Positions 15,367 to 24,263 of a DNA stretch of 64,000 nt are shown piece by piece. Numbering within the stretch: position 1 is the first letter of the stretch; every line of letters starts with the position of its first letter. A program made the translations under genes and the position numbers. Under the pieces are notes generated by a model that was not told the origin of the DNA, ran no database searches, and saw only the letters and a list, made by a program, of their open reading frames with translations. Origin of the DNA: an uncultured Gemmatimonadales bacterium (GTDB taxonomy: Bacteria; Gemmatimonadota; Gemmatimonadetes; Gemmatimonadales; GWC2-71-9); NCBI GenBank assembly GCA_947259405.1, contig CAMYLY010000010.1:1-64000 (forward strand). Direction: 5' to 3'.

Positions 15367-17745
15367 GTGCGTCGTGTCATTCTTTCCTGCGCCCTGGCGG
15401 TGGTGTGTGCCATCCCCCTGCTGGGTCAAACGCGCCAGGCTACGCCCATTCGACAATCCACGCTGACGGCCACGACGGCTACCGTGCGGCCGTTGACGCT
15501 ACGCGATGCGTCGCGGAATGATCGGTGGCTTGGCCTCGGTGTCCGTGATGTGCGATGGGCGCCCGATGGTTCGGTCGTCTATTTCCGATGGAGTGAGCAA
15601 CCTTCGTCCGATGATGTTGAGCAGGTGGATCCGTGGTACCGCACCGATCACGACGGCAGTTGGGTGGAACAGGTGCCTGCCACGGACCTCCACGAGATTC
15701 CAGCGACGGATATCATCTGGAGCGACGACAGCCGCCGAGCAGTATGGACCGTCGATGGCGCCGTGTTCCTCTATGACGATCGCGGCACCCGACGCGTCGT
15801 GGCCTTGTCCGAATCGGCGCAACGAGCCCGTATGGCCGAGGGCGGTCAGGCGATTCACTTCGAAGTCGGCGAAGCGCTGTATCGGTATGGGATTGCAGAC
15901 GGATCCCTGACCATCCTTGCGGCGCGGCTGGAACCAACGCGATCGCAGCTAACCGACGCGGCCACGTGGCTTGAGCAGCAACAACGCGATCTCTTCCAGC
16001 ACATCCGAATACAGGAAGAGCGTCGTGAGCGGGTAGAGACCATCGAGCGCGCAAGGCGCATGAGGCCCCAGGCGATCCCCGTGCCCGCGGGACAGACCGT
16101 CGACAACATGCAACTCTCACCTGACGGGAAGTACGTCACGTTCCGGGCCCGACAGCGCGCACGCGAGCGGCCCCCGACAGAATACGTCGAATACGTCGAC
16201 GCCTCCGGGTACACCGACGTGCGCAACGCCCGGTCGAAGGTAGGGGAGCCCCGCGACGTGGTTCGGTTGGGTGTCGTCACCGTCGATCCGACAATCGCCG
16301 TCGACGACGTCACCGTCCGTTGGATCGTTCTCTCCGAGGCGGGGGGCGAGCAGACCAGGCCGCATGGCCCCTATTGGAATCGAGAGGGCACGCGGGCCGT
16401 CGTGCAATTCCTCGGAGAGGACCACCACGACCTCTGGATCGCAGAGGTCGATCTCGGCGGCGGAACGACGTCCGTGCTGGATCATCAACACGACGACGCG
16501 TGGATTGGCGGTCCGCCCATCCAGGGTGGCGGTCTTCAGCCAACGCTCCTCGAATGGCTTCCGGGGGATCGCTTCGTGTTCGCGTCTGAACGATCGGGTT
16601 GGAGTCACCTCTATCGCATGGATCTCGACGGAACGGTGACCGCGCTGACGTCAGGCGTGTGGGAAGTCCGGACCGCACAGCTCTCGCGCGACCGCTCGAC
16701 GTGGTTGTTGCAGACTAGCCGAGAGCACCCGGCTGACGATCACCTGTACGCGATGCCGGCCGGCGGGGGCGATCTCGTGCGTTTGACCGAGGATGGTGGG
16801 AGGCACACGGGGCGATGGTCGCCCGATGGTCAGCGTCTTGCGATTGTCTCGGACGATGCCGTCACGATGCCCGATCTGTTTGTCCGAAGTGCGCGTGGTT
16901 CAGATCCCGGCCGGCGCGTAACTGTCAGCGGCACTGATCAGTACCACGAACACCCGCTCGTTCGTCCTGAGATCGTGTCGTTCGAGCACCCGGACGGCGG
17001 TCCCTTGTGGGCGGCCCTCTTCACTCCTGAAACACCCAACGCCGAACGCGCCGCCGTCTTGCACGTGCACGGTGGCGGATACCGACAGTTCGCGCACCGT
17101 GGGTGGACGGTGTACGGGTGGGCGACCCATCTGGGCCTGATCAACTATCTCGTACAGGAAGGATACACGGTACTGGATTTCGACTACCGTGGCAGCGCAG
17201 GGTTTGGTCGCGACTATCGAACGGACATCGCTCGCTCGATGGGTATCAAAGATGCGGATGGCGCAGCGGCCGCCGCGGAGTATCTGGCGCGCGAACACGG
17301 GATCGATGCCCACCGAATCGGCATCTACGGTGTGTCGTACGGGGGCTTCATGACGTTGATGTCGCAGTTCCGATACCCGGGAGTGTTTGCGGCCGGCATC
17401 GCGCGAGCGGCGGTGACTGACTGGGCCCACTACAGCGACGGGTGGACCAGCCGTATCTTGGGTGTTCCGCATGAGGATCCCGAGGCCTACGAGATCTCGA
17501 GTCCGATTTACTACGCGGAAGGGTTACAGGACGCGTTGCTCATCACGCATGGGTTGGTTGACAACAACGTGCATTTTCAGGACGCAGCACGCCTCGTCCA
17601 GCGCTTGATCGAACTCGAGAAGGAATTCGAGGTGATGTACTATCCCGTCGAGCCGCACACGATTCAGACGGAGGCGAGTCGCCTGGATTATGTACGGCGG
17701 GCGACGGCATTCTTCGATCGATATTTGCGAGGAGTTGAATACTAA
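15367..17745 (+). CDS. Exported S9 family prolyl oligopeptidase/dipeptidyl peptidase IV-like protease
   Basis: A 792-residue secreted serine peptidase: signal peptide (RRVILSCALAVVCAIPLLGQ), an eight-bladed-type N-terminal beta-propeller with repeated WSPDG-like blades (RWAPDGSVVYFRW, GRWSPDGQRLAIV), and a C-terminal alpha/beta hydrolase. The catalytic triad can be placed: Ser657 in YGVSYGGF, Asp732 in HGLVDNNV and His764 in EPHTIQ. The family removes Xaa-Pro dipeptides or cleaves peptides after Pro. A GAGAGG ribosome site precedes the GTG start. The next gene, a TonB receptor, starts three bases after the stop, so degradation and uptake of peptides are probably coupled. Confidence 0.9.
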   Translation: MRRVILSCALAVVCAIPLLGQTRQATPIRQSTLTATTATVRPLTLRDASRNDRWLGLGVRDVRWAPDGSVVYFRWSEQPSSDDVEQVDPWYRTDHDGSWVEQVPATDLHEIPATDIIWSDDSRRAVWTVDGAVFLYDDRGTRRVVALSESAQRARMAEGGQAIHFEVGEALYRYGIADGSLTILAARLEPTRSQLTDAATWLEQQQRDLFQHIRIQEERRERVETIERARRMRPQAIPVPAGQTVDNMQLSPDGKYVTFRARQRARERPPTEYVEYVDASGYTDVRNARSKVGEPRDVVRLGVVTVDPTIAVDDVTVRWIVLSEAGGEQTRPHGPYWNREGTRAVVQFLGEDHHDLWIAEVDLGGGTTSVLDHQHDDAWIGGPPIQGGGLQPTLLEWLPGDRFVFASERSGWSHLYRMDLDGTVTALTSGVWEVRTAQLSRDRSTWLLQTSREHPADDHLYAMPAGGGDLVRLTEDGGRHTGRWSPDGQRLAIVSDDAVTMPDLFVRSARGSDPGRRVTVSGTDQYHEHPLVRPEIVSFEHPDGGPLWAALFTPETPNAERAAVLHVHGGGYRQFAHRGWTVYGWATHLGLINYLVQEGYTVLDFDYRGSAGFGRDYRTDIARSMGIKDADGAAAAAEYLAREHGIDAHRIGIYGVSYGGFMTLMSQFRYPGVFAAGIARAAVTDWAHYSDGWTSRILGVPHEDPEAYEISSPIYYAEGLQDALLITHGLVDNNVHFQDAARLVQRLIELEKEFEVMYYPVEPHTIQTEASRLDYVRRATAFFDRYLRGVEY

Positions 17746-17748
17746 ACA

Positions 17749-20202
17749 ATGCAAATCCTCACCCGACGTGTGTGGATGATGTTCGTGGTGTTCGCCATGG
17801 TGCCGGTGCGCGTCGACGCGCAGACCGGTTTGCTTTTCGTGGCCAATGCCGAGCTGCGCGATCGGGTCGAGGCTGTCGCGGACCAGGTGCCTTGGAGGTA
17901 TGGCCCGAAGGCGCTCGCGCTCGCTTCTCCCGAGCAGCTTGCATCGGTCGATTCCACGCTCGTTGTATGGTGTCGCGATACGGTCGCGGCGGTCGTCATC
18001 GTTCCCATTGCAGCAGGTCTCGATTCCCGCCTCACGCAGCAATTGCGACGGATGTTCGAGGATCCATCGGATGGGACGGTGCTGGTGGCGAGTGCCGTGT
18101 CGCTGCCGACTGGGGAGAAAGGCCTTCTTGAAGTCGCGGTGCGTGCGGAGGCAGCTCGGGGCTACGAGGCGCTCGTGGCGCGCGGGGCTGTGCAAGGGCC
18201 GACGTCGGTCTACCGACTCAGCCCCGTGAACGTCACGGCCACCCGTACCGCGCGGGACGTCTTCAATACACCGATGTCCGTCACCGTGCTCGGCGACGAG
18301 ATGATTCGCGAGCGAACCCCCAACGGCGCGGCCGACCTGTTTCGTGAGGTCCCAGGTCTCGACGTGATTGGTGTCGGAACGAGTCAGCCCCGCCCGGTCA
18401 TCCGTGGACTTCTGGGACAGCGGATCCTGCTGCTGCAGGACGGCGTACGGCTGGGGAACTCGAGGCGCGAACAGGACCGCAGTGAGGCGCCCACGTTGGT
18501 CGATATCTCACGCGTCGAGCGCTACGAGGTGGTGCGTGGTGCGTCGTCAATTCTCTATGGATCCGACGCGATCGGTGGAGTCGTCAATATGATCGTTCGG
18601 CGCCCGGACTGGACTGCCGGGGACGGGATCCGCGGCGCGGTCGGCTATCGCTACTCGACTGCCGACCGACAGAGCCGGCCAACCGGTGAACTCACTGGGA
18701 CGATTGGGCAGCTGGCCGTGCGTGCTGCCGGTTCCTATCGGAGGGCCGATCCGTATCGAGCACCCACCGGCAGCTTCGGGGCGGTCACCCTTGACAGTGC
18801 AACGCGCGTCGAGGACACCGGTGTCCGCGACTATACCCTTGAAGGCTATCTCGGCTATCGCCTTACCTCGTCGCAGACAGTGTACGCGAGATACGAACGA
18901 TACGCCCAGGAGGAGGGAGGCTTCGGGTTCGTGGAGCCTGCAGCCCTCGACTCCGCCCTGTCGCGCATTCAAATCCTCTTCCCCAACCACGACTTCGACA
19001 AGATCACCGCTGGCTATGAGGGCACTGACCTCCGCCTTCCGGTGTTCAACGACATCAACGTCGTGGGGTATGGACCAGGCACCATCACCACCAGGAGCGA
19101 GAACTACACCGATCTGAAGACCTACGGCTTCAGAATCGAGTTAGGGAAGTGGCTGGGGGGCAAGCACAGGATTACCTACGGTGCGGACTTCTTCCGCGAT
19201 CGCTCGGAGAATACGGATACGAGCACGACCACCCGGGAGGGATTTGGCCCGACCACCGTCACTGGACGCGGGACGCCTCGTGTCCCGTTTGCGCGATTCA
19301 ACAGCCTCGGCGTGTTCGCGCAAGGCGACATCGAAGTAACGTCACGGCTGCATACCGTGCTCGGACTCCGGTACCAGTACGTTCGGACGAACACGGAGCC
19401 TACCCCCGGCGTGACGGATCCGTTGGTGCGGGCATCGGATCAGACGGTTGTTGGCGCGGCTAACGTCCAGTATCGGATTGCGGATGCCGTGCATGTAGTG
19501 GGCTCGGTGGGTCGGGCGTTCCGGTCTCCAAATCTCGTGGAGCGTTTCTTCAACGGCCCTTCGCCGGAAGGACGTGGATGGTGGACGCGGAACCCGACGC
19601 TCCAACCGGAGACGAGTTGGAACATCGAGGGTGGGGTGAAAGTGCGGTCACGACGTCTGCACGCGACCGCGTTTCTCTTCCGCAATTCGATCAGGAATGG
19701 CATTGCCATCCGACCCACTGGTGACAGTGTAGGTGGCGTCGCGGAATTCCAGAACGTCAACGTCGATGAACTCCGATTCTCGGGGATCGAAGTTGCTGCC
19801 GGCGTTGCGGTTTGGAATGGAGTCTCACTCAATGGTGGCTTCACGCGGATCTGGACTGGCGACCTCGTCGATTCGACCGTGTTCGTTGGCGAGAGCTATT
19901 CCAGTCGGCTCACAGCTAGCGTCCGGTACACGGAGCCGCAGGGAAGGGTCTGGGCAGAGTACGGGCTGCGTCGCCAAGGCGAACGGGACGACGTCGATCT
20001 CGGAAACAGCCCCGTCGGCCCAGTCATCCCGGCGTTCACCGTGCACTTCGCGCGGGCGGGCGTGCGCCTCCTGCGACGATATTCGCTGACGGTGGGTGTG
20101 GAGAACTTGACCAACCGGTTATACGCCGAGGCTCCGAACGTGGCGTTCTTCCGTCCGGAGCCTCGTCGCAATCTGATCCTGAGTGTGCGATCGGAATTCT
20201 AG
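17749..20202 (+). CDS. TonB-dependent receptor with an extra ~120-residue N-terminal region
   Basis: An 817-residue outer membrane receptor. After the signal peptide (WMMFVVFAMVPVRVDAQ) come about 120 residues with alpha/beta character (LLFVANAELRDRVEAVADQV...VVIVPIAAGLDSRLTQQLRRM). This does not look like an STN or carboxypeptidase-like domain and I cannot name it. The plug starts near VNVTATRTARDVFNTP and contains RPVIRGLLGQRILLLQDGV and RGASSILYGSDAIGGVVNM, as in BtuB/CirA/haem-type receptors. The barrel ends in LILSVRSEF with a terminal Phe. It is translated directly after the S9 peptidase (3-base gap), so its ligand may be a peptide product or a peptide-bound compound. Confidence 0.88.
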   Translation: MQILTRRVWMMFVVFAMVPVRVDAQTGLLFVANAELRDRVEAVADQVPWRYGPKALALASPEQLASVDSTLVVWCRDTVAAVVIVPIAAGLDSRLTQQLRRMFEDPSDGTVLVASAVSLPTGEKGLLEVAVRAEAARGYEALVARGAVQGPTSVYRLSPVNVTATRTARDVFNTPMSVTVLGDEMIRERTPNGAADLFREVPGLDVIGVGTSQPRPVIRGLLGQRILLLQDGVRLGNSRREQDRSEAPTLVDISRVERYEVVRGASSILYGSDAIGGVVNMIVRRPDWTAGDGIRGAVGYRYSTADRQSRPTGELTGTIGQLAVRAAGSYRRADPYRAPTGSFGAVTLDSATRVEDTGVRDYTLEGYLGYRLTSSQTVYARYERYAQEEGGFGFVEPAALDSALSRIQILFPNHDFDKITAGYEGTDLRLPVFNDINVVGYGPGTITTRSENYTDLKTYGFRIELGKWLGGKHRITYGADFFRDRSENTDTSTTTREGFGPTTVTGRGTPRVPFARFNSLGVFAQGDIEVTSRLHTVLGLRYQYVRTNTEPTPGVTDPLVRASDQTVVGAANVQYRIADAVHVVGSVGRAFRSPNLVERFFNGPSPEGRGWWTRNPTLQPETSWNIEGGVKVRSRRLHATAFLFRNSIRNGIAIRPTGDSVGGVAEFQNVNVDELRFSGIEVAAGVAVWNGVSLNGGFTRIWTGDLVDSTVFVGESYSSRLTASVRYTEPQGRVWAEYGLRRQGERDDVDLGNSPVGPVIPAFTVHFARAGVRLLRRYSLTVGVENLTNRLYAEAPNVAFFRPEPRRNLILSVRSEF

Positions 20203-20214
20203 CGACTGTCCCCG

Positions 20215-21402
20215 CTAGAACCTCCCGTCCAACATCAGGTAGACCCAAACCATGTTCTCGGTGAGACGGCCGATGTCCGACCACGCTGGTCCCTGGACGA
20301 CGTAGGCGGCTCCGCCCGACACCGTGAAGTTCCGTGTGTGGGTGTACGCGGCCGTAAGGTCGATCTCTTCGCCAAACCGCCCGGACGACAGCGTGCCGGT
20401 CTTTGCAGCGCGGAAATGGTGCACGTCTACGGCGAGTCTGACCGGGTCGATCGGCCGTACGGATCCCTTGATGGCAAAGTCCTGCAGCCCGAAGCCGCCG
20501 GTATGGGCCGGGATGTTGAGAAACAGGTCTGCAAATCCGTAGAACTTGTGGTTCGTCGCGAACAGCGTGTTGAAGACTTTGGTGTCACCGTCTGTTGGGT
20601 CATCGTCTCCGGACAAGAAGTCGTACCAGGCCGTGATTGACGCGTCACCGATGTTGGTGCCGACCCGCGCGCCGAACATGAAGGCGCTCACATCTAGATC
20701 GTTGGCCTTCCCGAGTTGATAGGATCCCTCGAGTCGATAGACGATGTCTGACTGGCGACCGTTGAGGCGTGCCCCAAGCGTCGCGCGGCTCGTCTTGGGT
20801 GTACCGGACACGCGGTCGTAGAGACCGTAGACGTCGAGCGTACCTCCCGCGACGCGATTCAAAACCGCGTAGGCGCCGACGAGCTCGGAGTCCTCACTAA
20901 ACGATGGGGTACTCGCCTCGTTCAGTTTGTACGCCACGACGGTGACGGTGCCAAAGTCACCGGCCGCCCCGAGGCGCAGCCCGTCGAATGACCGGCCTTG
21001 CTGCGTCCACCCAACGGCTCCGACCAACCGCTGACCCCCGAAGTTCGTTTCCTGTCGACCCGCACGAGCCGAGAACACGGTTGCTGTCGAGCTGCGGATT
21101 TCGACCCATCCCTGATGTAAATCGAAGTTGTCAGCGCTGAAGTCCGTGAGCGTGTTCCCTTCCTCGCCCCACAATCGTACGTCCTGGACCTGCACGAAGA
21201 TGCTGATGCCATCCTCGAGAGCTGCCAGCAGGTTGGCGCGTGTGCGCATCGACGTAAAGGCGTCGGCCTCACCGGCGACCGGATCCCGTAGTTCGAATCG
21301 CGGCCTGACTTGGCCACCGAGGGTGAGGTCTTGAGCCGACGCCGCGGTCGCGGCGACGGTCGCTATGGTACAAAGGGTCGTTGTCAGTCGGGACCACTGC
21401 AT
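20215..21402 (-). CDS. Outer membrane porin of the alginate-export (AlgE-like) family
   Basis: A 395-residue beta-barrel with a signal peptide ending ASAQDL. The mature start LTLGGQVRPRFELRDP, then RTRANLLAALEDGISIFVQVQDVRLWGEE, is the hallmark opening of the alginate_exp family. Later strands alternate polar and hydrophobic residues and the chain ends in Phe (VYLMLDGRF). Despite the family name, many members occur outside alginate producers and serve as general anion or organic-acid channels. It lies 100 bases downstream of the nitrite reductase on the same strand and could supply nitrite or export products; that link rests only on position. Confidence 0.8.
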   Translation of the reverse strand: MQWSRLTTTLCTIATVAATAASAQDLTLGGQVRPRFELRDPVAGEADAFTSMRTRANLLAALEDGISIFVQVQDVRLWGEEGNTLTDFSADNFDLHQGWVEIRSSTATVFSARAGRQETNFGGQRLVGAVGWTQQGRSFDGLRLGAAGDFGTVTVVAYKLNEASTPSFSEDSELVGAYAVLNRVAGGTLDVYGLYDRVSGTPKTSRATLGARLNGRQSDIVYRLEGSYQLGKANDLDVSAFMFGARVGTNIGDASITAWYDFLSGDDDPTDGDTKVFNTLFATNHKFYGFADLFLNIPAHTGGFGLQDFAIKGSVRPIDPVRLAVDVHHFRAAKTGTLSSGRFGEEIDLTAAYTHTRNFTVSGGAAYVVQGPAWSDIGRLTENMVWVYLMLDGRF

Positions 21403-21503
21403 GGAGCCTCCGGTAGGGTTGGCGATCGGGAGATCGCAGACGCTTCAGTTGTCGGGGAGGTGGGGAGCGGCCCGCCGGCAGACGCCGGCGGGCCCGCACT
21501 ACA

Positions 21504-23423
21504 CTAGTAGATGTCTCTCGCCGTGTTATAGACGTTGAACTTGCCCGTGGGCGTGACGAGCCAGTCACCGGTGATCCGGTGCTTCTCCTCGAGGGTATTT
21601 GCGTCATAGATCACGAGCTCGCCCTGCCTGTCCCATACAGAGACCCACACTTCCGTACCTTGACGGTTGAACTCGAAGTGCACGACACGGCCGCGGTCGC
21701 CGACCTTGAAGCACCGGTCGATTTCCCCAGACGCTTTCGAATAGACGCACACTTGCTGCGCTTCATCGGATTCGTTGTTCAGCGCCATGTCCATCCACAC
21801 CCACGGCGAGTTGGGGTGCGTTTTGACGAACAGTGATCCCGTCCCTTTGAATGGGACATTACGTACGACTTGCCACGCATGCTCCGGGTTGTTCTCGGGG
21901 TCGGCGCCATAGACGGCGAACAGCCCTTGTCCGATGTGCGTCGTGCCATTCACCCAACCAAACTCCGGGTCTTCCCAATTCGCGCCGCGGCCGGGGTGCG
22001 GAATGTTGCCTGTCTCGAACTTCGTGACGAACTCCTGATTGAGGACGTCGATCACGACCATCTGGTTGCGGCTATTGGCTGCCACGAGGAAGTACCGGCC
22101 TGTATGGTCCCACCCCCCGTCGTGCAGGAACCGTTCGGAGGCAATGCGCGATGTGACCGGGAAGTTCGGTTGCGAGTAGTCGACGATGGCGACGTGACCG
22201 GACTCTTTGAGTGCCACGACCCAGTAGGGACCGTAGTGCGACGCCACGATCGAGGCGACCCGGACCTCGTCGAGTGGTTCGTCGGTGTCGTAGGTATTCC
22301 CCGCCACGCTGGTCACGTTGAGTGGTTCGAGCGTGAGGCCATCGTACACGACGTACTGCGGCGGCCAGTAACACCCTTCGATGAGATAACGATCCTCGAA
22401 GCCTTCGAACTTGCTCGCGTCGACGCTGCGCGCGTCACTGCAGCCCTGTACCTGCGCGACGATCGTCGGCGTCTCTGTCCACAAATCGATCAGCGTCACC
22501 TTCCCGTCGCGACCGATGGCGTAGAAGTACCGTCCGCTCGATGACGAGCGAAGGATGTGCACGGCGTACCCGGTCGGGACGATCGCCAGCTGCTCATAGG
22601 TATCGCCATCCAGGATCGCCACCTGCCCGGCGTCGCGGAGAATGACGCCGAAGTAGTTCTCCCAATCGCGCGTCGTGACGGGTGCCGTGGGGCGTTGGTT
22701 GACCGGAACGAGGAGCTCCCAGCTCTCTCGAATCTCCGCCAGCGGTTTGGCTGGAGCAGGGGGCGGCGGCAACTGGACATAGCGCGCCATGAGGTCGACC
22801 TCTTCGGGCGATAGCACACCCTGTTGCCCCCACGGCGGCATGCCACCAGGCAGCCCATTGTTCAGGGTCGCTTTGAGGGCAGCGGTGCCGATCTGCGTGG
22901 TACGCTCGGGCTGGATGTTCGGGCCCGTGGCGCCAGCACGGAGGGTCCCGTGACATCCGGCGCAACGCTCGAAGTAGATCTGCCGCGCGTGATCGAACTG
23001 CTCTTCGGTGAGGTCGATCGGACCTTCGTCTGCCGTCACCAGCGTGATTCGGCCCTCGCTCACGTCGCGGACGTACTGGAGTACCGCGTCAATCTCAGCG
23101 TCCGTGAGGTTTGGCGGTGCCATCGGCACACCGTTGTACTCTGCAAGGAGCTGCTGACCGACCGGATCGTTCTGGCCCATCCCGATGGGATCCTGCATCC
23201 AACGGACCAACCAGTCCGCGTCGCGTTTCTGATGGATGTCCTTGAGATCGGGTCCTACCCTGGGCCCTTCGCCGATTGAGTGACAGGCGAAGCAGGTGCG
23301 CTCGAAGATGGCCTGGCCTTCGTTGGGCTCGGCCTGTTGACACCCCGCGAGCAGGAAGATGGAGGACACGCCGAGGAGGCCAATGAGACGGCCTGCTCGT
23401 TCGGATCCGTTGACGTAGGTCAT
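21504..23423 (-). CDS. nirS: Cytochrome cd1 nitrite reductase with extra N-terminal cytochrome c domain, predicted lipoprotein
   Basis: A 639-residue periplasmic-side enzyme reducing nitrite to NO. The lipobox LLAGC gives lipid Cys28. A first cytochrome c domain (~36-120) has CFACH (44-48) and MAPPNLTD as the likely Met ligand region. The second (~140-220) has CAGCH (154-158) and is the normal NirS c-domain (FERCAGCHGTLR). Residues ~240-639 are the d1 propeller: GYAVHILRSS (His289, axial d1 ligand), ASHYGPYW (His396) and IPHPGRGANW (His476), the two active-site His, and the end TPTGKFNVYNT. The fold and active site are complete. The extra c domain resembles a NirC-type electron donor fused in front. 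No d1-haem synthesis genes are in the window. Confidence 0.9.
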   Translation of the reverse strand: MTYVNGSERAGRLIGLLGVSSIFLLAGCQQAEPNEGQAIFERTCFACHSIGEGPRVGPDLKDIHQKRDADWLVRWMQDPIGMGQNDPVGQQLLAEYNGVPMAPPNLTDAEIDAVLQYVRDVSEGRITLVTADEGPIDLTEEQFDHARQIYFERCAGCHGTLRAGATGPNIQPERTTQIGTAALKATLNNGLPGGMPPWGQQGVLSPEEVDLMARYVQLPPPPAPAKPLAEIRESWELLVPVNQRPTAPVTTRDWENYFGVILRDAGQVAILDGDTYEQLAIVPTGYAVHILRSSSSGRYFYAIGRDGKVTLIDLWTETPTIVAQVQGCSDARSVDASKFEGFEDRYLIEGCYWPPQYVVYDGLTLEPLNVTSVAGNTYDTDEPLDEVRVASIVASHYGPYWVVALKESGHVAIVDYSQPNFPVTSRIASERFLHDGGWDHTGRYFLVAANSRNQMVVIDVLNQEFVTKFETGNIPHPGRGANWEDPEFGWVNGTTHIGQGLFAVYGADPENNPEHAWQVVRNVPFKGTGSLFVKTHPNSPWVWMDMALNNESDEAQQVCVYSKASGEIDRCFKVGDRGRVVHFEFNRQGTEVWVSVWDRQGELVIYDANTLEEKHRITGDWLVTPTGKFNVYNTARDIY

Positions 23424-23465
23424 CGTAAGTGCCTCGGGTTACTTGAGTTGCAAGGTTGGGTCGCT

Positions 23466-23483
23466 GCCGGGCATCATCCCGGC
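23466..23483 (-). promoter_or_regulatory. Perfect 6-bp stem hairpin in the nirS leader
   Basis: GCCGGG-CATCAT-CCCGGC lies 43 bases upstream of the nirS start. There is no T-run after it on either strand, so a terminator role is unlikely. Its role is unknown. Confidence 0.3.
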
Positions 23484-23552
23484 CCAGCTATCCTCGAAAG
23501 GTCGCCAACTTTTCTAAAAAAACTATGAATCCACGCTGCAAGGCACCCCATT

Positions 23553-24143
23553 TCAACGCTCTCCGGTCTGCCATTCTCGAATGAGTGCCAACCAGTCAGC
23601 AGCTCGTCGGGCTTGATAATCGAGTAGCCCGTGCGGTCGAATGCGGTCCAGCCTCTGTGGGTATTCGTGTTGGGCCCAGGCGAGGAAGTTCGCCAGTGCG
23701 AGCTCGAGTTGCTCGCGGCTATCCGGCGTGAGCGGGCCGACGCGCAATTCGGCGAGGCACGCGTCGCGGAACAAGAAGGTTGCCCGGTCATGGATGACGG
23801 TCCCAACTCCGAGGAGCTGATGCCACGTGCTCGTCACGCTCAACTGCGCGGTGACGGTCGAATCATCGGTCAGCCGTACCGAGTCAAGAGTCCACTGCGT
23901 GGAACTCACGGAGTCCCAGCCAACGCGTGCCAAGAATGCAGTGGCGCCCGCCTGCACCCGTCCGTCGAATTCGACGATCCGTACGTCGTTGGTCACATAC
24001 GCGGAGAGCTGATCGGTGGAGTAGGCGTTATGCGCTTCGACGAAGTCCGCAACGCGATCTTCCAGCCGTACGTCAGCCGCGCATCCCAGAGAGATCAGGA
24101 CGATCGTTGCCGTTGCGCGGCCGACGGGTGACGCGGTGTGCAT
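23553..24143 (-). CDS. NTF2-like domain lipoprotein
   Basis: A 196-residue protein. From ATG 24143 the N-terminus is a lipoprotein signal (TATIVLISLGCAAD, Cys ~22). The body begins with an NTF2-like helix (VADFVEAHNAYSTDQLSAYV) and strands (DVRIVEFDGRVQAGATAFLARVGWDS, VTAQLSVTSTWHQ). The C-terminal third is helical and Arg/Trp-rich (LDYQARRAADWLALIREWQ) and looks like an added segment. An upstream in-frame start at 24242 would place basic residues and RYYH before the signal and is unlikely. A 19-base palindrome lies just upstream, between this gene and the divergent alanine racemase. Function unknown. Confidence 0.65.
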   Translation of the reverse strand: MHTASPVGRATATIVLISLGCAADVRLEDRVADFVEAHNAYSTDQLSAYVTNDVRIVEFDGRVQAGATAFLARVGWDSVSSTQWTLDSVRLTDDSTVTAQLSVTSTWHQLLGVGTVIHDRATFLFRDACLAELRVGPLTPDSREQLELALANFLAWAQHEYPQRLDRIRPHGLLDYQARRAADWLALIREWQTGER

Positions 24144-24162
24144 ACGGAGATGGTAGTACCTT

Positions 24163-24181
24163 CTCTCCACAATGTGGAGAG
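24163..24181. promoter_or_regulatory. Perfect 19-base palindrome, probable operator
   Basis: CTCTCCACA-A-TGTGGAGAG: nine-base arms match exactly around one central base. It sits in the 120-base gap between the divergent NTF2-like lipoprotein (start 24143) and alanine racemase (start 24264). This placement suits a dimeric repressor acting on both. Confidence 0.55.
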
Positions 24182-24263
24182 CGGAGGTAGCCTGGAGTGA
24201 GGCTGGTTGCGAGGAGTGCGACCGTGGGTGAGGTTCTCGCATCTCCGGTTCAAGGAGGTCTGC

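Noticed and set aside
14559..15413. Minus-strand open frame of 284 codons opposite the amino acid permease
   Set aside because: Low-complexity repeats of Ser/Pro/Leu and Arg/Gly/Asp; the plus strand has uninterrupted membrane helices.
21290..21300. tRNA T-loop-like word AGTTCGAATCGCG
   Set aside because: No acceptor stem or anticodon arm can be formed around it, and it lies inside the porin gene.
23440..23460. FNR-type site upstream of nirS (ACTTGAGTTGCAAGGT)
   Set aside because: It has TTGA but lacks the symmetric ATCAA half at the right distance; too weak to call.
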